The notes under the pieces were generated by a model. The model was not told where the DNA came from and ran no database searches. It saw nothing but the letters and a program-made list of their open reading frames with translations. 10,938 nucleotides of DNA from an uncultured Candidatus Peregrinibacteria bacterium (GTDB lineage: Bacteria > Patescibacteriota > Gracilibacteria > CAIRYL01): assembly GCA_903882825.1 (NCBI GenBank), contig CAIRYL010000019.1, positions 1-10,938 on the forward strand. The letters are read 5' to 3'. Position 1 is the first letter of the stretch. Every line of letters begins with the position of its first letter. Positions 5,755-10,938 of this stretch are shown in pieces. The position numbers were made by a program, and so were the translations under genes.

Positions 5755-6541
5755 CAATTGTCTTAAGAATTTTTTCTCTTATTTCTTTATTTCCTAAATC
5801 TACGTATTCAAGGTGTGCAGCTATTCCATGCCCCTCAATTATATTTTTATCCGGGAGTAGCAATCCCACACGATTCCTGTGAAATTTTTTGGATGGATTA
5901 TTTTCTGTAGGGATCTCAATAGCTCTTATATGTCCAGGCGTTGTATTATTATGTATATCAAGTACCAGGTGTCTATAGAGGAGTGTTGCTACTTCATGCT
6001 TAGTATGTGCTGTTTGTACTGCAATTTGCCCTATTCTTAAGTCTTCAGGATTTCCCCCTGGTGGACATCTCTTTATTATTACATCAATAGTATCTCGAGG
6101 AGCATTTTTTTTTGCTTCGCTAATTTTCATTGATGCCAGATATCCGACCATTTTACCATTATTAATTGCTATATATGTACTTTCTTTATCAAGCGCATCA
6201 AAAAGTTCTTCGTTAGTAAGGTGTTGCAAATTCCAAAATAAAAATCCAATATCTTCCCTTCCGGACATCTCATCCGGGTTTTTTAATAAAAAGCTATTTT
6301 GTAATTCTCGTATAGAGTCGGCATCTTCTGCACTCTCTATTAATCGTGTTTCGTATGTACTGGTGGTAGTAACTGAATGTTTCAATGTCAAAAAAAAATA
6401 AGAGATGATATTACTTTGTAATCTTCTTTTGTCAAGACCTACAAATCTTTTTTTTAAAAGAGACTTGATTTGCTGTAAACCCAAAAATATAATTTTTTTT
6501 AAAACAACTTTGTGCGTACGCGTTTTTTTTGCGCATCCCAT
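5720..6541 (-). CDS. Probable GNAT-family N-acetyltransferase
   Basis: Residues about 63-240 fit the GNAT fold loosely. YETRLIESAEDADSIRELQNSF (63-84) gives the beta1-alpha1 start; STYIAINNGKMVGYLASMKI is the central beta2-beta3-beta4; LRIGQIAVQTAHTKHEVATLLYRHLV resembles motif A; and IEIPTENNPSKKFHRNRVGLLL resembles the motif-B region where N..(K)F(H)xxxG is usual. The classic QxxGxG/A loop is not intact (TAHTKHEVA), so acyl-CoA use is uncertain and no substrate can be named. The longest frame starts at ATG 6541, overlapping the TPR gene end by 43 bp. Its first ~52 residues are very basic and contain a T9 run. A TTG at 6385, after a T-rich leader and a TTGACA promoter, is an alternative start giving 221 residues. 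The 3' end runs 35 bp into the convergent TrmB-like gene. Confidence 0.6.
   Translation of the reverse strand: MGCAKKTRTHKVVLKKIIFLGLQQIKSLLKKRFVGLDKRRLQSNIISYFFLTLKHSVTTTSTYETRLIESAEDADSIRELQNSFLLKNPDEMSGREDIGFLFWNLQHLTNEELFDALDKESTYIAINNGKMVGYLASMKISEAKKNAPRDTIDVIIKRCPPGGNPEDLRIGQIAVQTAHTKHEVATLLYRHLVLDIHNNTTPGHIRAIEIPTENNPSKKFHRNRVGLLLPDKNIIEGHGIAAHLEYVDLGNKEIREKILKTIASVRGISSSSS
6408..6435 (-). promoter_or_regulatory. Candidate promoter within the 5' part of the GNAT gene
   Basis: On the minus strand a perfect -35 TTGACA (6435-6430) and TAATAT (6413-6408) are spaced by 16 bp. Transcription would begin near 6401, just ahead of a possible TTG start at 6385. This would separate the GNAT gene from the TPR gene. 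Confidence 0.3.
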
Positions 6542-7386
6542 TGGTACGGGTTGTTTTCAAAAGGGGAAGTAATCATATTTTCGTCTCCTATTACTTGTTT
6601 CCCATGAGGCGCTGTAAAGGTGAATCCTACAAAATCAGAAAGACTGGTAATGGTTTTTCCCGTTGCTTCGTATTGTACAGTAGCCGTGTTTAAAAGCCAT
6701 AATTCTGAGGCTTCTTCAATACGAAGTTTTGCTAATTTTCGGTCTTCCTCGGAAGTGGCGGGATTTTGAAGAACTTTGGTCCATGTGTCAAGCGCTACTG
6801 CATATTTTCCACTTCTCGTTTGGGTAACTCGTAAAAGTCGTTCTGCTCCTGCTATACATCCTGTTTTTTGTAAACATTGTTCATAATTCCAAATCGCGCT
6901 TTCGTAGTCTTCTAAATAATAAAAATATAAATATGCCGCTTTGTAATACGCATTCCAGTCGTCGGGTACATTTTTTTGATATTTTGTATACAGCGCTTTG
7001 GCATGCTCAAAATCACCATCTATTTCTAAAAAAGTGGTTCCCATTTCGTATGCTTTTGTAAAGCGAGGATCTAAATCGGTTACAAGGTTTACAAATGGGT
7101 ACAATGCCGGACGAGCATCGAAGATATTTCCACCAATGTACTGCACAGTTTTTAACCAAAATAAATCTGCCAAAAAGAGTTCAAATCCTATTGAAGTAGG
7201 ACGCACATATTTTCCTTCTGGAATTATTCCTGAAATTTGATCTTCTGCATAATATCGTTGGTGTTGGGCTTCCCATAGTTTTTCTTGCAAAAAACCATTT
7301 ATTCCCATTATTCCTATTACAAAAATAATTCCTCCCAAAATAATAAATATTTTTTGAAATGACGGAAATGGGCACGAGAAAGACAT
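6499..7386 (-). CDS. Membrane-anchored TPR-like protein
   Basis: A 295-residue protein of unknown role. Residues about 12-30 (KIFIILGGIIFVIGIMGIN) form one transmembrane segment near the N terminus, without a cysteine lipobox or clear cleavage site, so the rest is probably extracytoplasmic and membrane-tethered. ELFLADLFWLKTVQYIGG (69-86) and FVNLVTDLDPRFTKAYEMG (98-116) recall TPR proteins whose start contains an A-D-L-x-W-L-x-x-x-Q-Y block. Residues about 105-205 have TPR-like helix pairs (DFEHAKALYTKYQKNVPDDW, DYESAIWNYEQCLQ, KYAVALDTWTKVL). The C terminus SPFENNPYQWDAQKKRVR resembles the PFGGxYxxD ending of those proteins. Such repeats usually scaffold protein complexes. It diverges from mraY and lies upstream of the GNAT gene, which it overlaps by up to 43 bp. 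Confidence 0.7.
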   Translation of the reverse strand: MSFSCPFPSFQKIFIILGGIIFVIGIMGINGFLQEKLWEAQHQRYYAEDQISGIIPEGKYVRPTSIGFELFLADLFWLKTVQYIGGNIFDARPALYPFVNLVTDLDPRFTKAYEMGTTFLEIDGDFEHAKALYTKYQKNVPDDWNAYYKAAYLYFYYLEDYESAIWNYEQCLQKTGCIAGAERLLRVTQTRSGKYAVALDTWTKVLQNPATSEEDRKLAKLRIEEASELWLLNTATVQYEATGKTITSLSDFVGFTFTAPHGKQVIGDENMITSPFENNPYQWDAQKKRVRTKLF

Positions 7387-7447
7387 TTTTTACAAACAAA
7401 AGAACTAACGCCATTTTTACAAAAAATGATGAAAAAAGCAAAAAGAG

Positions 7448-7479
7448 TACCTCAAAATATCCTTCATATTTTTGAGGTA
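7448..7479. promoter_or_regulatory. Intergenic inverted repeat between the TPR gene and mraY
   Basis: TACCTCAAAATAT (7448-7460) pairs with ATATTTTTGAGGTA (7466-7479) across CCTTC with a single bulged base. It lies midway between the divergent starts (62 bp and 60 bp away). No T-run follows on the plus strand, so it is not a plus-strand terminator. It may be an operator, because the second arm contains the putative -35 of mraY. Confidence 0.5.
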
Positions 7480-7501
7480 TGTGGGTTGCATCTGGTATGT
7501 T
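7472..7501 (+). promoter_or_regulatory. Candidate promoter of the mraY operon
   Basis: TTGAGG (7472-7477) and TATGTT (7496-7501) are separated by 18 bp, with an extended -10 TG at 7493-7494. Transcription would start near 7508, about 30 bp before the mraY ATG. Confidence 0.35.
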
Positions 7502-7538
7502 TTGTCCCGTATGCTACCGGTGCGTTTTTTGTTTTTTT

Positions 7539-9233
7539 ATGGAAATGATTCCATTTTTGCTGGAAATCCTTTTGTATACCGTTTTTGCTTTTTTATTTGC
7601 CATTTCTGCTACTCCTTTTTTTATAGATCTTCTTAAAAAATACCATATTGGAAAAAATCTCCGTGAAGAAGCAGTAGATGGGACCATGGCAAAAATTTTT
7701 AATGCACTGCACGCCAAAAAAGCAGGTACTCCGAGCATGGGAGGTATTTTAATATGGGGAACGGTGCTCATAACAGTTTTTTTTTCTCGTGCACTTTCTT
7801 TTTTAGGGGTTGTAAATCAGTCTATTTTGCAACGATCAGAAGTGTATTTGCCTTTATTTACTTTGGTGTTTGTAGGAATTTTAGGCGCAGTAGATGATTT
7901 TTTAAATGTACGGGGAATTGGAAAAACAAAGGGATTAAATTTTTGGATCAGGAGTAGTATTTTATTATTTTTTGGGCTACTCGGTGCTTTATGGTTTTAT
8001 TTTAAACTCGGGTATACGGGTGTTCATGTCCCATTTTACGGAGAAATAACCATTGGCGCGTGGTATATTCCACTTTTTATCCTCGTTATTTTTTTTACTG
8101 CGAATGCCGTAAATGTAACCGATGGACTGGATGGACTTGCTGGGGGGCTTTTAGTGATTGCTTTTTCGGTGTGTATTGCGCTTGCATTTGCTCGTGAACA
8201 TTATTTCTTAGCATTTTTTTGTGGAAGTATTGTAGGCGCACTCCTCGCGTTTTTATGGCATAATATTCCGCCTGCAAAGTTTTATATGGGAGATACTGGA
8301 TCATTTGCGTTAGGCGCTACATTAGGCGTAATTGTCATGATGATTGATGTATTTTTTATTCTTCCATTTATTGGTTTTATATTTTTTATGGAAGCCCTTT
8401 CTGTGGCACTTCAGCTTTGGTCTAAAAAATATAGAGGAAAAAAGATTTTTCATATTGCACCTATTCATCACCATTTTGAACATTTGGGATGGGGTGAATC
8501 GCAAGTAGTAATGCGATTTTGGATTATAGGAGTTATTTTTGCTATTATTGGGCTTCTTATTGGTCTTATTGCTATTGATGAACAGAAAATGGGAGAAGAA
8601 AATACGAAAAATGGGGGAGTGGGTATTCATCAAAAAATACAGAATATTGAAGAATTACAAGGTATTCTTCTTGCTGGACGTACTCCCATTCAGGTGGAAA
8701 AAATGGTATTTGATAGAGGTTGCAATGATACGGAATGTACTCTTAACGGAGATCAAATATCTATCGTGCAACAAAAAGGTATTATAAGAGGAGTACATTC
8801 TCAACAAATCATTTCCCAATATTCTGGAAACGTGGATGAGAAAAATTTGCCAGAGATACAATGGGACAGTGTGAATGGCGTAAAAATATTTCAAGCAGGA
8901 AAACAATGGGGAACATGTCTCAACTTTTCACATTCGGGTATTGGTTCTAGTGGGACTTTTCAACGATGGAGATCTGTGGTACTCATTCCTTGGGAAAATG
9001 GAGAACCCAAAACAAGCGCGTATAGATTTATGGGATACTGGGCTGATTGTTATTTTTTGATGGAAGGGATATCTTCCGATCAAATTCTTCTTCCAACGCT
9101 AGAGTTCGATACAAAAACTCCAGAATTTTTAAACATTATTTGGCATACATGTACCTCTACAAACTGTGTGAATACTAAAGATTCACAAATGCTCAAAGAA
9201 GACCCGAGTGGAAATGGTATTTTGTTCTTTTAA
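7539..9233 (+). CDS. mraY: Phospho-N-acetylmuramoyl-pentapeptide transferase (MraY) with a C-terminal cysteine-containing extension
   Basis: A 564-residue protein; ordinary MraY has about 320-360 residues. Residues 1-346 are a complete MraY: KKAGTPSMGG (60-69), the catalytic AVDDFLNV (117-124), NAVNVTDGLDGLAGG (189-203), YMGDTGSFALG (249-259) and PIHHHFEHLGWGESQVVMRF (308-327), with about ten hydrophobic helices. It transfers phospho-MurNAc-pentapeptide to undecaprenyl phosphate, making lipid I in the cytoplasmic membrane. Residues about 348-564 form an added soluble domain with no similarity I recognise. It has six cysteines (395, 400, 460, 504, 538, 543), including two CX4C pairs, and several tryptophans. 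In known MraY topology the C terminus faces outward, so this domain should be extracytoplasmic and could hold disulfides. The ATG at 7539 fits the MraY N terminus; the frame's earlier ATG at 7479 adds an unlikely Cys-rich stretch. smpB follows after 39 bp without a terminator. Confidence 0.93.
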   Translation: MEMIPFLLEILLYTVFAFLFAISATPFFIDLLKKYHIGKNLREEAVDGTMAKIFNALHAKKAGTPSMGGILIWGTVLITVFFSRALSFLGVVNQSILQRSEVYLPLFTLVFVGILGAVDDFLNVRGIGKTKGLNFWIRSSILLFFGLLGALWFYFKLGYTGVHVPFYGEITIGAWYIPLFILVIFFTANAVNVTDGLDGLAGGLLVIAFSVCIALAFAREHYFLAFFCGSIVGALLAFLWHNIPPAKFYMGDTGSFALGATLGVIVMMIDVFFILPFIGFIFFMEALSVALQLWSKKYRGKKIFHIAPIHHHFEHLGWGESQVVMRFWIIGVIFAIIGLLIGLIAIDEQKMGEENTKNGGVGIHQKIQNIEELQGILLAGRTPIQVEKMVFDRGCNDTECTLNGDQISIVQQKGIIRGVHSQQIISQYSGNVDEKNLPEIQWDSVNGVKIFQAGKQWGTCLNFSHSGIGSSGTFQRWRSVVLIPWENGEPKTSAYRFMGYWADCYFLMEGISSDQILLPTLEFDTKTPEFLNIIWHTCTSTNCVNTKDSQMLKEDPSGNGILFF

Positions 9234-9272
9234 GTTTTCATTCGTCATATATCACTTCTTTTCCTTTATTTT

Positions 9273-9713
9273 ATGAAAGTAATTTCCAAACATAAACGTG
9301 CTCGATTTGATTATGAAATTCTTAAAGTTTTAGAAGCAGGACTTGTTTTGCTGGGAACAGAAATAAAAAGCATTCGAGAACATCGGGTTTCGCTTATGGG
9401 GAGTTTTATAAGTGTGAGAGAAGGGGAGGCGTGGTGGAAAGGAGGGAGTATTGCTTCTTGGGAATGTGCAGGAAAAAATGGGCATATTGAGCATCGTGAT
9501 CGAAAACTTTTGTTAAAAAAATCGGAAATTAAAACGCTGGAAAAAGCACTCAATGAAAAAGGATATACCGTGATTCCTCTCACTCTTGGACTGGTTCGAG
9601 GAAAAGCAAAGCTAGAAATTGCACTCGCAAAAGGGAAAAAACAGTATGATAAACGCGAAACTCTCAAAAAAAAGGATATAGATCGGGATCAAAAAACTCT
9701 TCAAAAATATTAA
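9273..9713 (+). CDS. smpB: SsrA (tmRNA)-binding protein SmpB
   Basis: A 146-residue protein, slightly shorter than the usual 150-160. It shows the family's order of motifs: KRARFDYEI (8-16), EAGLVLLGTEIKSIREHRVS (21-40), HIEHRDRKLLLKKSEI (71-86), a VIPLTLGLVRGKAKLEIAL block (100-118) and AKGKKQYDKRETLKKKDIDR (119-138). The basic C-terminal tail that enters the decoding centre is present but ends early (QKTLQKY). SmpB binds tmRNA and brings it to stalled ribosomes in trans-translation. It lies 39 bp after mraY and 10 bp before the pseudouridine synthase gene, so it is probably part of one operon. No Shine-Dalgarno precedes the ATG, only a T-rich leader. The tmRNA gene itself is not in the window. 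Confidence 0.95.
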   Translation: MKVISKHKRARFDYEILKVLEAGLVLLGTEIKSIREHRVSLMGSFISVREGEAWWKGGSIASWECAGKNGHIEHRDRKLLLKKSEIKTLEKALNEKGYTVIPLTLGLVRGKAKLEIALAKGKKQYDKRETLKKKDIDRDQKTLQKY

Positions 9714-9723
9714 ATTTTTTCTT

Positions 9724-10692
9724 ATGCAAACTCTTAAAATTTCCATTTACGATGAAGGAATTCGATTAGAGCGATTTTTACGAAAAACATTTCCACATAT
9801 TCCACTCGCTTCCCTTCAAAAATTTTTAAGAACAAAAAAAGTAGCGGTATTTCGTAATGCCGAACGTCAAAAAATATCTGCAAGTATGCCTATGCTTCCT
9901 CATGACGAAGTGCGTATTTTTTTTGATGGAGAAGGATTTACCCCACTTCCTCCAAAACGGAAAAAAGATTTTTCTGCTATTTTAAAGCATCCCCAATTCC
10001 AAAATCTAAAAACTGCGTATGAAGATGAAGATCTTTTAATTTTGGAAAAACCAGCAGGTGTTCCAGTGCATCCCGGTTCAAAAGTGCAATTTGGGCAATC
10101 TTTAATTGATTATTGTATTGCTCGTGAGCGCACGAAAAATCCAGAATGTCCAGAACCAAAATTGGCACATCGTTTGGACAAAGATACTTCAGGACTCATA
10201 ATAGTGACTAAAAATGATGGAGTACTTCGAAAAATAACAGAAATGATTACCGAAGGAACGATTACAAAAGAATATTTGGCGTTGGTGCGTGGGAATGTTA
10301 CGCCCAAAAAAGGGACTATTCGTTCGGCGCTTCAAAAAACAGAAGGATCAAAACACACCAAAATATTGGTATCAGAAGATGGGAAAAAATCGGTAACGCA
10401 TTATGAAGTAGAGGAGTATTTTCCAAAAATAAATGCCAGTTTAGTCCATGTTCGACTCGAAACCGGAAGAATGCACCAAATTCGTGTTCATTTCGCCGAA
10501 AAAGGGAATCCACTCGCAGGAGATGATGCGTATGGAGGATTTGCCTGGAACCGAGAACTGAAAAAAAATTTTGGACTTTCTCGACAATTTTTACATGCGT
10601 ATAAATTATCTTTTCTCCATCCTCTTACTCATCAAAAAATAGAATTAACCTCACTTCTGCCAAAAGATTTACAGCAGGTGATTGGAAAATAA
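9724..10692 (+). CDS. RluA-family (RluC/RluD-type) 23S rRNA pseudouridine synthase
   Basis: A 322-residue protein, normal for the RluC/RluD group. Residues about 12-66 form an S4 RNA-binding domain (RLERFLRKTFPHIPLASLQK, then KVAVFRNAERQKI). The catalytic domain has LLILEKPAGVPVHPGS (104-119), the signature HRLDKDTSGLIIVTKN (149-164) with the catalytic Asp 152, and GRMHQIRVHFAEKGNPLAGD (248-267). These enzymes isomerise specific uridines of 23S rRNA to pseudouridine. RluC and RluD targets cannot be distinguished from sequence alone, so no symbol is given. It starts 10 bp after smpB with a T-rich leader and no Shine-Dalgarno. No convincing terminator follows. Confidence 0.92.
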   Translation: MQTLKISIYDEGIRLERFLRKTFPHIPLASLQKFLRTKKVAVFRNAERQKISASMPMLPHDEVRIFFDGEGFTPLPPKRKKDFSAILKHPQFQNLKTAYEDEDLLILEKPAGVPVHPGSKVQFGQSLIDYCIARERTKNPECPEPKLAHRLDKDTSGLIIVTKNDGVLRKITEMITEGTITKEYLALVRGNVTPKKGTIRSALQKTEGSKHTKILVSEDGKKSVTHYEVEEYFPKINASLVHVRLETGRMHQIRVHFAEKGNPLAGDDAYGGFAWNRELKKNFGLSRQFLHAYKLSFLHPLTHQKIELTSLLPKDLQQVIGK

Positions 10693-10808
10693 AGAGAGAC
10701 TCGTTTGAAAAATCTCTGTGGTGATTAAGAATTTGAGATTTTGGATGTATAAAAGGAAGTTATTCGATATATTTTTTTGAGGTACGATTAAAAAATGTGG
10801 CAGGTGTA

Positions 10809-10830
10809 ACTTTTTAAGTTGCTAAAAAGT
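10809..10830. repeat. Perfect inverted repeat, 8-bp arms
   Basis: ACTTTTTA (10809-10816) and TAAAAAGT (10823-10830) flank a 6-nt loop AGTTGC. The repeat overlaps the end of the TGGCAGGTGTAA motif. There is no downstream T-run, so it is not a terminator. Confidence 0.6.
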
Positions 10831-10863
10831 AGAGTTTATATAGGTTAGGACTGAATAAACTCT
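10831..10863. repeat. Perfect inverted repeat, 9-bp arms, abutting the previous one
   Basis: AGAGTTTAT (10831-10839) and ATAAACTCT (10855-10863) flank a 15-nt loop. It starts at the base after the preceding hairpin and ends 12 bp before the transposase-like ATG. A role in limiting translation from outside transcripts, as known for some insertion sequences, is possible. Confidence 0.6.
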
Positions 10864-10875
10864 TAGTTAATTTTT

Positions 10876-10938
10876 ATGATAAAAAAAAAGGTGCCCGGAA
10901 TGCAGAAAAAGTGAGACCAAAAAGTATGGGAAACAGAA
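10876..10938 (+). CDS. Putative transposase with N-terminal zinc ribbon, 5' fragment, apparently frameshifted in an A9 tract
   Basis: From 10889 the frame reads RCPECRKSETKKYGKQ, matching the CPxC...K(Y/N)GK opening zinc ribbon of IS1-like and related transposases. The only nearby ATG (10876) is in another frame and runs to a TGA after 12 codons. The CPEC frame has a TAA at 10880. Removing one A from the A9 run at 10881-10889 would fuse the ATG to CPEC directly, giving a natural MIKK start. The cause may be a sequencing or assembly error, a true inactivating mutation, or slippage used for expression. Only 63 bp are visible, so the family is tentative. Confidence 0.5.

Larger units (their letters stand above)
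10798..10938 (+). mobile_element. Left end of a putative insertion sequence (truncated by the window edge)
   Basis: The stretch begins with TGGCAGGTGTAA (10798-10809), a motif repeated beside dnaA, passes two adjacent hairpins and leads into a zinc-ribbon transposase-like start. Bases 10693-10797 before it hold no gene or clear signal. The element's boundary, right end and target duplication cannot be seen, so the extent is inferred. Confidence 0.45.

Noticed and set aside
7479..7538. 20-codon extension of MraY from an earlier ATG
   Set aside because: It is cysteine-rich with no MraY similarity and overlaps the putative promoter; the ATG at 7539 follows a typical T-rich leader.
8322..8633. 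103-codon reverse-strand frame within mraY
   Set aside because: Low-complexity Asn/Lys-rich product opposite a conserved gene; a composition artefact.
9311..9667. 118-codon reverse-strand frame within smpB
   Set aside because: It is a shadow frame of a well-supported gene, with no recognisable motif.
10695..10718. AGAGA...TCTCT hairpin after the pseudouridine synthase gene
   Set aside because: The stem is only five pairs with a long loop and no following T-run, so it is not a convincing terminator.
1..10938. Alternative genetic code with UGA as glycine or tryptophan
   Set aside because: Long conserved genes have no in-frame TGA and use GGN and TGG normally; prmC ends at a TGA.
1..10938. 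tRNA, rRNA, tmRNA or CRISPR arrays
   Set aside because: No cloverleaf-like segments, rRNA signatures or regularly spaced repeats were seen in any gap; gaps are short and AT-rich.

Overview
The window is a strongly AT-rich bacterial chromosome segment dominated by housekeeping genes. It reads with the standard genetic code. No long reading frame is interrupted by TGA, and glycine uses GGN codons, so the UGA=Gly code of Gracilibacteria/Absconditabacteria is excluded. Most start codons lack a Shine-Dalgarno sequence and follow a T-rich leader. Together with the AT-richness, the shuffled order of core genes and the NLPY form of PrmC, this suggests a Candidate Phyla Radiation (Patescibacteria) genome, perhaps a Peregrinibacteria-like lineage. 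That placement is inference, because no rRNA or other decisive marker is present.

Layout: (1) 2-307, C-terminal end of the membrane protease FtsH, cut by the window edge. (2) 315-617 (-), a small PUR-alpha-like (DUF3276-type) nucleic-acid-binding protein, tail to tail with ftsH. (3) 864-1583, rpsB (ribosomal protein S2), with its own strong terminator and no tsf. (4) 1744-2376, an NfsB-like nitroreductase, ending at a perfect bidirectional terminator shared with (5) dnaA (-), 2539-3984. (6) A compact divergent promoter with a 7-bp palindrome separates dnaA from prmC (4106-4990), which overlaps by 4 bp with a TrmB-like regulator (4987-5754). (7) 5720-7386 (-), a GNAT-type protein and a membrane-anchored TPR-like protein. 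(8) 7539-10692, an apparent operon mraY-smpB-rluC/D-type. (9) 10693-10938, a gene-free stretch with a repeat motif and two abutting hairpins, leading into the 5' end of a zinc-ribbon transposase.

Functionally the genes cover replication initiation (DnaA), translation (S2), release-factor methylation (PrmC), trans-translation (SmpB), rRNA pseudouridylation, peptidoglycan lipid I synthesis (MraY) and membrane proteolysis (FtsH). Typical neighbours such as tsf, dnaN, prfA and the dcw cluster are missing.

The most unusual items are: MraY carrying an in-frame C-terminal extension of about 215 residues with six cysteines, predicted to lie outside the cytoplasm; the insertion-sequence-like right end, with an A9 tract that puts the zinc ribbon out of frame and a TGGYAGGTGTRA repeat that also occurs beside dnaA; an in-frame 33-bp duplication inside the TrmB-like gene; and the near absence of Shine-Dalgarno sites.
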